Shown here piece by piece: positions 38,790 to 49,699 of a stretch of DNA of 64,000 bases (position 1 is its first letter; every line of letters begins with the position of its first letter). The stretch spans positions 124,001 through 188,000 of the forward strand of contig JAQMWT010000391.1 of NCBI GenBank assembly GCA_029834535.1. The letters run 5' to 3'. The notes beneath the pieces are model-generated. The model ran no database searches. It was not told the DNA's origin and saw only the letters and a list, made by a program, of their open reading frames with translations. The stretch is from Chrysophaeum taylorii. Its lineage: Eukaryota > Sar > Pelagophyceae > Pelagomonadales > Pelagomonadaceae. A program made the translations under genes and the position numbers.

Positions 38790-41700
38790 CTACGTGACGT
38801 GGCGGAGCAACTCGTAATAGTCATCTGCGATTCGATCTTGTTGCTTGGCTGCCCTCAGCGTCATTGCAATTTTGTTCCGCTTTCTTGACGCTTTCGAGAC
38901 CGTGTACTTCCGTCGTGCACCGCCGCACTTGCGTTGTTCGGTCTTTCTGGTCTCATCGAGTCCGACGCTTGTCTGTTTCAGAGGACTTTTTAGCCTGTCT
39001 TTGGATCCCGATGGTCGGACGTCGGCACTGCAAGAGAAGCTGACTGCGGTCGACGTGAACGCGCCGGCGACGGAGGCCTGTTGCAATGCTTCCGACGCGC
39101 TGACGGCTGATGGCGAAAGGAACTTTTTGTCGTCCTTGTGAATTGCTGGGAATGTCGTTGAGTCCGCCTCGCTCGTGTCCCGTCTCGCATCTTCGGCTTT
39201 CACGGATCCCACGTCTGGCGCTGCGCGTTCAGGAGCAAGCAGCGCGGCCATGTAGTGAGAGGAAACTGGCGAAAGAGCGACTTCGTTGATGTTCATTCTT
39301 TGGTCCGTTTGTCGCTCGTCGTCGCTGATCTCATCTGATGACCTGTCGCTGACGCCGTCTACCGCGGTCGTTTCGTTGAAGGCGGCGTCGTCCAGGTTAC
39401 TGCTTGTTAATTGAGAACAAGGGTGAAACATTTTCGAGTATCTGCCGATGAGTTCGTTGGCTCCCCGAGCGCGCGACGGATTCACTTGCTCTCCAGCGTA
39501 CGGCTCCAAGTTGTAGGACGCGGCCAAGAACGTCGACGTCGACTTGCTGATCACAAAGGTGGGCCATTGAGCTTTAGGCATGTCTTTTGAATATGTGTAC
39601 CGCGCTGGCGTGAGCTGCCACGGATTCTCTGAGGCGCAATTCCGATCGGGATCGTACCGCGTCGGATCAGTAAAGTCAGCGTTCGTCATTTGGAGAAGGC
39701 TCATTAGTACCGACAGAAGCTGGCCATCGATGTTGTTTAGGAGTTCGTTGGGAAGCTGGTGAAGCGCGGCACTGCAGACCTCGCGAATCGAGGGGCCCGT
39801 AGTCGCAAGGTCATTGAGGAGTTTGACGGCGCCAGCGCGGCACATCGACTTCTGCGACACCTCGTTGCCAAGGATGTAATAAACAGCCACGGCGGCGTGG
39901 AATCTTGTTTCTTCGCATTCCATGAACCGCGAGAGTCTGAATAAGAAAGGCAACAGGTTGTCTTCCATACAAACGAGCGGTCGGAGCGTATCGTGCTGGG
40001 CCAAGTATCTTATTGCGATCGCGCACTCGCGAAAAATCGGCCGGGTGAGATTCAGACAGTCTTGAAGCGTCAGCCAAAAGAGCGCATTGATGACGCCTTC
40101 CTCGACAATCTGGGCTGGCGCCGAGTGGCAGCTGCATAGGTTACACACCGCGGTCGCGATGTCGTGCTTAATGATAACTTGTTCATTCTTGGCGAGCCGC
40201 ACGCAGAGGGCCATGGCGCCTTGGCTCGCGAGGATTGGGAGACCCTCCTTGTACCATGTGAGGTCGCGGACGGTCTTTCCGAGAGCCGTGAAGGCCTCAT
40301 CGCTTGTAGCGGCGCGCACAAAGTGGCGAAGTGCCGGAAGAACGTCCAATCGCACTGCGACTTCGCGCGCCGGCGGGTAGTGGGCGACCAAGTTGCAAAC
40401 AGCGAGGCACGCGTTCATGCGTGTATCGAAGGTGTGGACGGGCTGGCGCATTGTTTCGATCAACACTGGCAAGGCGGTATCTGTGATGGCCTTGTGCGAC
40501 TGAGGCGAGCAACTCAAATTCCCGAGTGAAGCGACGACGAGCTGTTTGACTCGGACCGGCGTCTTGTCGGCGCCATCGCATAGGCTTGTCAGGACGGGAA
40601 CGATTTCTTGCTTCGTGAGTGACTGTCGACCTTCTTCGACGGTGCTCAGGTGAAACGCGACCGACGCTATGCCTTCCAGCGACTCCGCGTCCTTGACCAC
40701 AGCGATCGATCGAATGCCGGCAACGATCTTATTCGTTCTCGCGGCCAGACCATTCAGCATCTCGGGCATGCGGCTGAGATTACCAAGAGTCGCGGCGCAC
40801 AATCGTTTGATCTGCACGCCGCCGCTCGGTGAGAGGCATTGGTCGACCATTGTCCGTACTGCCTTCATCTCGATGAGTTTGGGCGCGAGCTCGGCACCTC
40901 CGCAGCTGAGGTTGAAAAGCATCTTGACGCAAAGCAAATTTAAGATCGAATCCGCTTTATTGGTCAGGCGGACGAGGGCGAGCGGTACGTCCTGTTTGAT
41001 CAACGCTGAGCGCGTGTCCTCACGAGTGAGCAAATTGAACAGCGCCTGAGCGAGAACTTGTTTCGTTTGAACATCGTTGGCTCGCAGAACGGTTATTACG
41101 ATGATATCCTGGACGGTTCCCTCCTTAAGCATCCCCAAGACATCCTCCTTAGAAAGGAACACCGACATCGTGTTGCACATGGCGACGCTGCAGTGATACT
41201 GAATGCGCTCCGCATCGGCGCAGCCTGAGCGCATCATCGCGAGGAGCGTCGGAATGAGTTTTTTGGCCAGCTTTCCAAGCATGACGCGTCCCTTGGGGTA
41301 CATGGAGACGTTCGCCAAGCACCAAGCACACCAAAGAACACGCACGTTCTCGCTCGAGTGTGACAACGCCATCAACGCGTTGAGAAAGTCTTCGTTCGTC
41401 ACTTGCGCGCATTGCGTGAGATTGTAAAGCGACCCAGCGACAGCTGTCTTCGTCTTTTCGTTTGGCGACGCGGCTGTTTTGACCAGCAAAGACACGGCAC
41501 CACCGTTGAGCATCGTTTTGTGGTTTTCATTGTTGGTGCTGAGAACATGAATCAACATAGCACTGAGGTGCAAGCAGCTCTCATCGTCCGAACGGGCTGG
41601 TGGCAAGTCCTGCTTAATGATCTTTTCTCTCTTGCGCCGTGATCCGGGTCTCGTGGGTTCTTTCCCGCTCGGCGGTGGCGGCGGCGTGTCGTAGAGATTG

Positions 41701-44231
41701 TTCAAGAGTTGCAAGCTCTCGAGGATATTCAGTTCGAGGATCACGCGATGCGACTGCGAGTCCAAGCAGAGGTTGAAGAGGGCTTTGAGCGCGTTCGTCG
41801 CATACGACGCTTCGGCCACAGGTAGAGATGTGCCCAAGTTTGTCAACGACATGCCGACGGGAATCGAAACCCGAGAAAGCCCTTTTTGGAGAAGCAAGGT
41901 CGGGTCCAGCGCCGCAGCGGCCTCCACGAGCTGTTGCTGTCGCTGCTGCTGTACAGCTTGTTGCTTGTCGAGGACGACGAGTTCAATCAACAAACGCGCG
42001 GAGCCGTCGGTTTGGGCGACACATTTCCTCAGTTCGGCGTGCATCGATAAGTTGAGCAAGGCGACGCTCAAATACTCGTGGAGCCCCGGCACAGTGCTTA
42101 GGTGCATCGTGAACGCGACCAGTTTCGAGAGAACGCCGGCCTCGATCACCTGAGGACACGTAGCCTGATCAGCGAGGAGATTGCAGAGCGCCATTAGCGA
42201 GTTCGAGCGTGTCGCTTCGTCGACAGACACCGTTGCATCGCCCACGTCGAGAAGGGCCATCAACGCCGGGAGACCATCCTCGCTGATGACGTCTTCGCGC
42301 GTCTGCGGGTCGAAGGCGAAGTTTAGAAGCGCGTAGGCTCCATTCCGAGTCAGTTCGGGGTCGCCGCGCTTGGACACGACGCTCGCGATCGTACGCAGCG
42401 CGCCCTCGCGGAGCAGAGCGCCGCGGAGATCCTTCTGAAAGCTGAGAGTCGTGAGGCAGAGGGTGCACAGGTGCTGCGTTTCACCTTGCCCGGTTCGCAG
42501 CAACGTGCTTATAATGCGAATCAGGCCGAAGGCGAGCATTTCCTTGCGACACCCGTGGAGTTGGCCCATGTTGCAGAGCGCGGCCGTGCAAGCGTCGGTC
42601 GTCTGGCGAGACATGGACGTTGTGAGGAGGAGCTTGAGTGTGGCAATGACGCCCTGCTTGGCGAGAATCGGTCGAGCGACCGCCAGGCACGCCAAGTTTG
42701 CAATAGCCTCGGCACAGAACTGCTGAGTCCTCGCGTCGCACTGCGCATGGCCCACCAGGTTCCCGACGCACTTGAGCACGTTTTTGACCAGGGTCTCAGC
42801 CTGGTTTCCTTCGAGCGTCACGGCGAGGTTAGTGAGCACCTTGGCTGCAACGACCTTCGTCGCGAGCTTGTCGGACAAATGCACTAGTTTCGTCGCCGCG
42901 ACTAGCGCGCCGTCGGTGACGAGCCGCTCCTCGATCCCGGACTCGGCGCTGAGCCGACACAGACACAACGCGCAACAATGGCGTACTAGTGGGTCCTGCT
43001 CAGTCGCCAAACGCACGAGCACTCGCACGACGCCGGCGTCGAGCAGGCGCGGCGGTTCGTAGTAGTCGCCGTAAGGGATGAGGTTGACCAAGCACGCGGC
43101 GCAGTTGCGGACGACTTCGAGATCCGTGCAGGACATTGCCAACGTGAGGAGCGCGCTCAAGCCGCCCTGTTCGACAAACTGGGCCTGCATTGCCTCGCTA
43201 GTGCTCATATTCAGGAGCGCGGTCGAGCACTTGCGTTTGACGAGGAGCTGTTGTTGCTCAGCCGCGTCGTTCTTCGCGACATCGTCGCCCGAGCTCCGCA
43301 GCGGCGTTGGCGCCGTCGCCGCCACAAGTGATGATCGCTGGTTGCTGATCCCCGAGACGGCGACGGCGGTGAGCTCGCCGTCGTCGACGACACCGGCGGC
43401 GACGCTATTCCCCTCGTCCGGCGAACCGCACAGATCTTTGGGCGGCGCTCGCGGATCGATGCGCCGGGCCGTGCCCGCAAAGCCGCGGCTCAGGTAGATC
43501 ATGCCGCAATCCTGGTTTGGATTTTCCGGGGTTGGCTCTCGTTCGTGCGCTGGGACGTACTCATCCTTTTGCACGATCTCGTCGGGTTCTTTCTCGGGCG
43601 ACAGCAAATCCACCTTGCTCCAGCGAAGACTGTTGGTCTCGGTTACCAATTCCGCCTTGCTCCGGCGAAGGTTGCTGGTCTCGGGCAGCATATCTGCCTT
43701 GCTCCGCCGATGGTTGTTTGTCTCCAGAATATCCGGCTTGCTCCGACGATTAGGCTCTACGCCCGAGTCGGCGTCGCTCAACTCGCGCGGCGTGTCGGCA
43801 AAGCTCCTCTTCCCGCTTCGGTGCCCGTGCATGAGCAGATGGCTCTGGGCCTTTTCCTCCTCGCGTTTTTGGCGACCCTTGGCCACAATCTCCTGCTTGA
43901 GCCGCTCGAGTTGTCGCTTCTTCTGCATGTGCTGATGGAGTGCGAGCACGATCGCGTCCTTTGTGCTGTTGTTGCGCCAGAAGTTCCGTTCGTTGTGAAG
44001 CTTCCAGATCCTTACGAGCCCCTTGAGCTCGTACATGGTGATGGGCGCCGTCTCCGGATCGCTCTTGGGCGGGAACAGCCCATACCGTACGAGGTGCGGA
44101 CGAAGCGAATCGAGTCGTTCCTGCCGTGGAAATTCGGCGAATCGTTCGAGGGCCGATAGCGCACACTTGGGGCGATGTCCGATGACCGTGGGCGTGTAGT
44201 TCGCGCCCGCGGTCGACCCGCCCATCCTCAA
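38790..44231 (-). CDS. Large armadillo-repeat protein
   Basis: Predicted 1,813 residues, no intron. From about residue 300 to 1,470 it consists of armadillo-type three-helix repeats of about 42 residues (examples: VRNCAACLVNLIPYGDYY, GLPALMALLDVGD, QIVEEGVINALFWLTLQD, MCNTMSVFLSKEDVL). The first 110 residues hold a helical domain (ALERFAEFPRQERLDSLRPH and ELKGLVRIWKLHNERNFWRN) followed by coiled coil and an Asn/Arg-rich linker with a repeated RRSK(A/P)D motif. The C-terminus is basic. Similar long armadillo proteins occur in stramenopiles and other protists, but I cannot name a function; scaffold or vesicle/cytoskeleton role is plausible. No signal peptide. Confidence 0.85.
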   Translation of the reverse strand: MRMGGSTAGANYTPTVIGHRPKCALSALERFAEFPRQERLDSLRPHLVRYGLFPPKSDPETAPITMYELKGLVRIWKLHNERNFWRNNSTKDAIVLALHQHMQKKRQLERLKQEIVAKGRQKREEEKAQSHLLMHGHRSGKRSFADTPRELSDADSGVEPNRRSKPDILETNNHRRSKADMLPETSNLRRSKAELVTETNSLRWSKVDLLSPEKEPDEIVQKDEYVPAHEREPTPENPNQDCGMIYLSRGFAGTARRIDPRAPPKDLCGSPDEGNSVAAGVVDDGELTAVAVSGISNQRSSLVAATAPTPLRSSGDDVAKNDAAEQQQLLVKRKCSTALLNMSTSEAMQAQFVEQGGLSALLTLAMSCTDLEVVRNCAACLVNLIPYGDYYEPPRLLDAGVVRVLVRLATEQDPLVRHCCALCLCRLSAESGIEERLVTDGALVAATKLVHLSDKLATKVVAAKVLTNLAVTLEGNQAETLVKNVLKCVGNLVGHAQCDARTQQFCAEAIANLACLAVARPILAKQGVIATLKLLLTTSMSRQTTDACTAALCNMGQLHGCRKEMLAFGLIRIISTLLRTGQGETQHLCTLCLTTLSFQKDLRGALLREGALRTIASVVSKRGDPELTRNGAYALLNFAFDPQTREDVISEDGLPALMALLDVGDATVSVDEATRSNSLMALCNLLADQATCPQVIEAGVLSKLVAFTMHLSTVPGLHEYLSVALLNLSMHAELRKCVAQTDGSARLLIELVVLDKQQAVQQQRQQQLVEAAAALDPTLLLQKGLSRVSIPVGMSLTNLGTSLPVAEASYATNALKALFNLCLDSQSHRVILELNILESLQLLNNLYDTPPPPPSGKEPTRPGSRRKREKIIKQDLPPARSDDESCLHLSAMLIHVLSTNNENHKTMLNGGAVSLLVKTAASPNEKTKTAVAGSLYNLTQCAQVTNEDFLNALMALSHSSENVRVLWCAWCLANVSMYPKGRVMLGKLAKKLIPTLLAMMRSGCADAERIQYHCSVAMCNTMSVFLSKEDVLGMLKEGTVQDIIVITVLRANDVQTKQVLAQALFNLLTREDTRSALIKQDVPLALVRLTNKADSILNLLCVKMLFNLSCGGAELAPKLIEMKAVRTMVDQCLSPSGGVQIKRLCAATLGNLSRMPEMLNGLAARTNKIVAGIRSIAVVKDAESLEGIASVAFHLSTVEEGRQSLTKQEIVPVLTSLCDGADKTPVRVKQLVVASLGNLSCSPQSHKAITDTALPVLIETMRQPVHTFDTRMNACLAVCNLVAHYPPAREVAVRLDVLPALRHFVRAATSDEAFTALGKTVRDLTWYKEGLPILASQGAMALCVRLAKNEQVIIKHDIATAVCNLCSCHSAPAQIVEEGVINALFWLTLQDCLNLTRPIFRECAIAIRYLAQHDTLRPLVCMEDNLLPFLFRLSRFMECEETRFHAAVAVYYILGNEVSQKSMCRAGAVKLLNDLATTGPSIREVCSAALHQLPNELLNNIDGQLLSVLMSLLQMTNADFTDPTRYDPDRNCASENPWQLTPARYTYSKDMPKAQWPTFVISKSTSTFLAASYNLEPYAGEQVNPSRARGANELIGRYSKMFHPCSQLTSSNLDDAAFNETTAVDGVSDRSSDEISDDERQTDQRMNINEVALSPVSSHYMAALLAPERAAPDVGSVKAEDARRDTSEADSTTFPAIHKDDKKFLSPSAVSASEALQQASVAGAFTSTAVSFSCSADVRPSGSKDRLKSPLKQTSVGLDETRKTEQRKCGGARRKYTVSKASRKRNKIAMTLRAAKQQDRIADDYYELLRHVT

Positions 44232-44394
44232 AATCTCTGGGTCACGGACATCGCGTTAAGAAGAAGGCTGAGGTGACGTCAGATTGGATACACCTTCTTT
44301 TTGCGTTAGTATCGCTGGACAGACTAGGGTTACTAAAACCTGACAAGTAGATATCCGTCTACGGGGCTAGGGTAACCAATCGACAAACGTCAAC

Positions 44395-44851
44395 TTGCGC
44401 GCGATGATGTTGTTGTTGCTCGTTGTCGCGCCTAGCGTCGCCTTCGTGCTGGAGGGTACCTCACCCCCGCGGGGGACCGCGCTCTTTGCGTCTGGTTACG
44501 CTGCGGCGCGCGCCGCAGCCGCCTCCGCGAAGCAGGCGGGCAGTCCAAAGTCCGTCGCCCCCGTGGCGCCGCCACCGCGAACGGTGGAAACGATGCCACC
44601 TCGCGCCGCCCCTGGCGAGCCCGCACCGAGCGAGTCGGTGCGCGCCGTGCTCGAAATCATGGGCTCGCGGATCGTAAGTGTTTCGTTGCCGTCGATGATC
44701 GATCGTAGGGCGCCAGCGGCCGACCTCTGCGAAAGGACGAGCTCGACGTGTTTCTTCGGGTGATGACAACCTTGCGCGTGCCCTTTACTTTGTCGACGTC
44801 GTCGTCGTGCAGGAAGTCGACACAGTTCTCGCGGCCCTCGACCGTGCGTGA
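44395..44851 (+). CDS. Small plastid-targeted protein, unknown
   Basis: Two-exon model: 44395-44673 and 44717-44851 with a 43-nt intron (GTAAGT to CCAG), 137 residues. It starts MMLLLLVVAPSVAFVLEGTS, a signal peptide with VAF as the ASAFAP-like cleavage motif. After the join the frame reads RPTSAKGRARRVSSGDDNLA then RALYFVDVVVVQEVDTVLAA, ending in TGA. Another acceptor at 44708 would give a 35-nt intron and a different C-terminus ending in TAG at 44870; the first gives the more protein-like end. No domain recognised. Divergent from the armadillo gene, 163 bp apart. Confidence 0.5.
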
Positions 44852-45455
44852 GGACAAGCCCCAAGAGTAGTAGTATATCTTCCGGTCTCACGTTGAGACC
44901 CGGGAAAAGTCCGTTAGTCGCTGATGATTATTATATTCTTGTGGGTCGGCGCGGAGTTTAAGAACGACGGCATTGTTTCCTTGGCTCTGGTGTATTTATT
45001 GCACGAGCTCTGGGATTTCCTTGCAGCAGTGCGAGGGAAGGGAAACAGAAGGAATTTATTCCCGTGTTTTATTTATTTTTATAGACAAAAATAATAATAA
45101 TTCGAGGCATGATTTCGATCTCCCTCCCCCCCCCGCACGTACTCAACGAGAAAACCGCGAGGATGAAAGCAAGGGGAAATCAACATAATATATTTATATC
45201 TTCGTGTGATGAAAGCCAGCGGGGTTGAAAAACGGTATAGCGCGATGATCGCTCCTGACATGCAGCGAGCTCGACGCTCTCGACCCCCGCCAATCTAAGC
45301 TGCTGTAACCTTTGAGTTTACTCCTCCTAAACCCGCCGACTTGCCCTTACCCAGTGAGTTACTCCTTTCTCTCGTTGGCTGCGCTGAAGGTCAACGAGGC
45401 AATCAGCGCTAATAATGAGTTTTCGAAGTCTACAAATCGCAATCCTTGAAGTCCG
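44852..45455. other. Intergenic region with repeat R copy 4
   Basis: No gene. Repeat family R copy 4 at 45266-45335 on the minus strand (CTTAGATTGGCGGGGGTCG, partly truncated at the 5' end), and an AT-rich part at 45050-45110. A hairpin-capable GGTCTCAC...GTGAGACC-like stretch lies near 44885. Confidence 0.5.
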
Positions 45456-47556
45456 TTGTCTGTCAGCCCGAATATGATGCGATGGGTCGTAGTATGGATG
45501 GGGTCCGCGCTCCAGCCCCCGACGGTCCACTTCGCGGCGGAGCACGGGAAGCACCGAAACGGTCCGGAGCACCCCGAGTCCCCGGCGCGGCTCGACACCG
45601 TGTGCGTGCCGGCCGTGAAAGCGTTGGGGGGTGGCGTGCGGTGGGAAGACGTGGGTCGTCGGGCGGACGCTCAAGCCGCCGTGCTGCGCGTGCACGACGC
45701 GGCGCACGTGGATCGCGTGCGGCGCGCCCCGGCGTGGGGGCTTCTGGAGCTCGGGCCCGACACGTTCGTGAGGCGAGGTTCGTTGGAGGCGCTGCTCGCG
45801 GCGCAGTCGACGTGGCTAGACGCGGTCGACGCGGCCCTTTCCGGGAGAACGTCGTCGAGCTGGGCGCTTTCGCGGCCGCCGGGGCACCACGCCGGGCGTG
45901 CCTCGGCCGACGGGTTCTGCGTGTTCAACTTCGTCGCGGGCGCCGCGGCGTACGCTCTCGACGTCAGAAACCTGAGCTCGGTCGCGATCGTCGACTGGGA
46001 CGTGCACCACGGGAACGGGGTTGCCGCGTACGTCGACGAGGAGCCCCGGGCCTCGTACGCCTCGGTCCACCAGGCGCCGTTGTGGCCGGGCACGGGCGAC
46101 GACCCCGCCGACCGCGGCCCTCTCGAGAACCGCTTCTCGGCCCCGGTCGGTCGCGGCGCGAACCGGGACGCCTACGTCGCCGCATGGCGCACATGCCTCG
46201 AGTTTGCGGCTGCCTCGCGCCCGGAATTGGTGCTCGTGAGCGCTGGTTTCGACGCCCTCCGGTCGGATCCCCTCGCCCAGTGTTCGCTCTCGCCGGCCGA
46301 CTTTCGCGATCTCTCCGCGATGGTCGGAGAAACGTTTAATAACGACGACCAGAACGTTCCGGTCGTTTTCGGGCTCGAGGGGGGCTACTCGCCGGAGATG
46401 GGCGAGGCCCTCGCGCGATCCCTCGAGCCCTGGGTCTTCGCGTCCCCTCCTCCTTTGAGCCACGAGCAAAGCCGCGCGGAAATCGCGCTCTGTCGCGCGG
46501 ACGAGCTTCCGGAACGCGGCACCGCCCGCCGGATCGGCGACGCCTGCGTCTGCGTCGACGCCACCGGAACCCCGAGCGTCGTGTGCGACCGGCTGCCCCC
46601 CTTTGGTCTCGAGACCCTCGACTTCGGCGACTTCGACCCCCACGTCCGCGTTTTCGCCGACCGCTGTACCGGAACGAAATTCTACGCGGAGACCGGCGAC
46701 GTTCGCGGCGCTTGGTGTTCCTCGAAAAAACGCTGGTGGCTCCGTTTCTTGCGTCCCGAGAAGGAACCATTGGTTGTGGCGCGCTGCCGCATTCGGGGCG
46801 ACCACCTCCTCGTCGACGAGCTCGATCTCGACCGCGTAAAAGCGGCCTCGAGACGCCTCCAAGCCCGCGACAGGCCTGCCTTCCTTCTCGCCGGTGTGCC
46901 GTCGAGAGCCTATATCGACACCCTCGCGAGGACCGCCCCTTTGGAGATCAGGACCGTAGCGGCCAACGGCGAGGTCCGCTCCTCGTGTTACGCCAGAGAC
47001 GACCCCGGCGTCGAGCTCGGTTCTTACCTCGTTCGCACGCCCAAACCTGGCGATCCTCCCACCCCTGCCACCGACGCCCTCATCGCCGACCTCCTCCACG
47101 CCGGCGATTTCGCCGCCATCAACAAAAGCCCCGCTGACGCTTCCGCTAAAGTCGCCGCCGGCGTCGCCGTCTTCGTCGAACCCGCGGCCAGGGGACGCAA
47201 AATTGGCGACCTTCTCTTCAAACAGGCCATGCGCGCCTGCCGCCTCCTCGGCTTTAACTACATGCTCTTCATCGAGCGCGACTCCGGCTCGGGCAGGTCG
47301 GATCGTGCTGCTTCTTCCTTCTTCTTATTATCTTCCCATCATTCAGGCTTGTCAAGTGGTACGAGGCCATGGGCTTCGTCAAGGTCCCGCCGGACGCCCT
47401 CCCCGGACTCGAGTGCGTCTTTTTTTTTTTTCCCTCTCTCACACTCGCCCCAGTCGCGCGATGATCGGCGAGCTCCCGGACCCGGTCCTCGGTGCCGCCT
47501 TCTACGATTCTCACCAAACCCAAAAGGACGACGTCCGCGTCCTTCCCTTCTCGTAG
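45456..47556 (+). CDS. Class II-like histone deacetylase fused to a GNAT acetyltransferase domain
   Basis: Three exons (45456-47296, 47347-47412, 47454-47556; introns of 50 and 41 nt) give 669 residues. Residues about 20-335 are a complete deacetylase: [32 protein letters not shown] (zinc ligands) and FGLEGGYSP (active Tyr). After a linker of about 200 residues (two beta-rich segments such as [15 protein letters not shown]), the C-terminus is a GNAT fold: [20 protein letters not shown] (acetyl-CoA pyrophosphate loop), then [15 protein letters not shown] and, across the first intron, [14 protein letters not shown]. Splicing is needed to complete the GNAT fold and rejects the unspliced read-through into SEC11. 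ATGs at 45456 and 45474 are both possible. Confidence 0.8.
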
Positions 47557-47681
47557 GATGTAGAATGACAGGAAGGATGCCGTTGAGTGGATGCTTATTC
47601 CAGGCACGCAGGCACGAGGGTCTCAGGATCATTCGTCCAACACTACTAGGTTGTGGTCGGCGAACACACACTTTACGAGAG

Positions 47682-48336
47682 ATGTTGGAAATCGTCGAGA
47701 CGCAGATCAGGGAACTGAAAAAGCTCTGGAGAAACAAGCGCCTGCTGCTGCACCAAGCGCTGAACCTGGCCATGATCGTCTTCTCCGCCCTCATGATATG
47801 GAAGGGCCTCATGTTCATAACCAAAAGCGAAAGTCCTGTGGTCGTCGTCTTGAGTGGCTCGATGGAGCCAGCCTTTCAGCGCGGCGACATCCTCTTCTTG
47901 AACAACCAGGACAACCCCATCCGAGTAGGCGAGGTCGTCGTCTTCAAAATCAAGGACCGGGACATTCCCATCGTCCATCGCGTCATGAAAGTGCACGAAA
48001 AGTGAGAATACGACGTCCCGGTAAGGCCACCGTCGACGCGCAGGGCCGACGGCAAAGTCGAGCTTTTAACCAAGGGCGACAACAACAGGGTCGACGACCG
48101 TGGACTCTATGCGCCCGGCCAGCTCTGGCTCGAACGCGAAGACATCCTCGGACGCGCCGTCGGAACCCTCCGCTACGTTGGGATGGTTACCATCATTTTA
48201 AACGACTACCCTGCGCTCAAGTACGTCCTCGTCAGCATAATGGGTCTCTTCGTCCTCACGAACAAGGAGGTCAGTGACAAACACACACACGATAGATGAA
48301 TGACCGACGTGTCTCTCGTTCATTCAGGAAAGCTGA
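47682..48336 (+). CDS. SEC11: Signal peptidase complex catalytic subunit
   Basis: Three exons (47682-48001, 48044-48269, 48328-48336; introns 42 and 58 nt) give 184 residues. A single TM helix ([17 protein letters not shown]) precedes [20 protein letters not shown] with the catalytic Ser in [22 protein letters not shown] carries the His that replaces Lys in eukaryotic and archaeal signal peptidases; [21 protein letters not shown] contains the acidic residue box. It cleaves signal peptides in the ER membrane, usually as a 180-residue subunit, so length fits. The last exon adds EES; if that intron is retained, the end would be VSDKHTHDR. It starts 125 bp after the HDAC-GNAT stop, on the same strand. 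Confidence 0.9.
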
Positions 48337-49238
48337 GCGACGACGACGACGACGTGCGTGTTTTGCCCGTTCAAAGACGCACCCACCCCGTGCACCTCGA
48401 TATTCTTTCCTGCTGCTGCATACTCGCGCGCCTTCGACGACGACCTTTTTTTTCGACAAGGTTCATTCGTGTCCCTCTTCGTACGTACTCACTCTATATA
48501 CCAATCAGTCAATCAACCAACCAACACCCGGCCTACGATAGTACCTACCACCCCTGCGTCGCGCGCTCGTGTCGTGGACTGGTGGCCCGTCCCAGGGAGA
48601 GTGGCAATAGATGCGCCATTTCGGGGGGGGGGGTCTTTTTATTCTTTCTAGTTAGAAACTATTTGAGCTCGAATATCCTATATATCTACGCATGCGAGTT
48701 ATTAGTTTTCGCCGCATTTTTTTCCTGGTTGTTGTAGACGGGGAGGAAGGCGCGCGCGCGTCTTTGGTTGGAAACTCCTCGCGTGCGTTTGGAAGGGCTT
48801 CTCCTCGGCAACGCTGCGCGTGGACCGTACGCGTTGGTGCATTGAAGCATCGCGACAGAACTGGCGCTTAGACATCGTGCGAGAATCCGGCCTCTGCGAG
48901 AAGACCCCCGCCAGCTGCTGTGACGGTGAACGATGCTACGGTATATTGTTCGTTTTGGTTTTCGACGACGACGACGACGACGACGAAACTGACGTCTTCC
49001 ATGCCCTATCGCCGATGATGCCATCGCCTTGATGTCTTTGTCGAGACGCTGGCGCCCGTCGGACTCGGCACGAGCGACAAGGTCACACCTCTGTGCGCAA
49101 CAACAACAGGAGCACGCTGCGAGCTCACGGACGAGTCTGGAGTTTGCAAGAATGTAGCGTGATTTTATCGGCCGCTGCATATGCCAAGACTTCCTCTACG
49201 ACGTGTTTAGTGTGACATCGTCCGCGTAAGAAGGTACC
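48337..49238. other. Gene-poor stretch
   Basis: No supported gene. Contains a T-rich/pyrimidine stretch near 48420-48460, a poly-G run (48619-48634) and a (GAC)n run (48963-48986). Confidence 0.45.
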
Positions 49239-49658
49239 TCAAGAAAAACGCGCTGTGATAGACTCGAAGGCGTTCGCGCCATCGCTGCGCGTCAGAGTAA
49301 CATCTAAGATGTCCAGTGAGCCTACGCCATTCTCGAAAGGCGCGTCCGCTGATGGAAGAGTATTGTGACGGCGAGGGAACTCCATCTTCCATTCCGCCGC
49401 ACCAGACGAGCCGATGCCAATAATGTCTTGGTTGCAGAGGCCCCTTAAAATTCTCCCGCGCGGATCATCACCGCCAGCATGTGTCTGAGCTTCAAACTTT
49501 CCTAGTTGCTTGTCGAAATCCGCTCCAAACATGATGCGCTGGAGCGCCGCAACTTCCTCGTGTAGCATGCTTCCGTCGCTTCCATCTGCATCATTATCGC
49601 CGCTCTGTGACGAGTCGCCGTGTTCGAACAAGGCCTCGGGATCATCATCACCACCCAT
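49239..49658 (-). other. C-terminal acidic tail segment of the giant gene
   Basis: A 139-codon open piece (MGGDDDPEALFEHGDSSQSG..., then MFGADFDKQLGKFE) with no TM segment, likely the cytosolic end. It could also be a small separate gene; there is no domain to decide. Confidence 0.4.
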
Positions 49659-49699
49659 TTTATTTGACTACTTCGTATGAACGTCGGGTGCAGTCTTGA

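Noticed and set aside
45456-48005. 849-codon single ORF joining HDAC, GNAT and SEC11
   Set aside because: Removing two introns ends the HDAC-GNAT protein at 47556, and SEC11 has its own ATG at 47682 with a complete family length.
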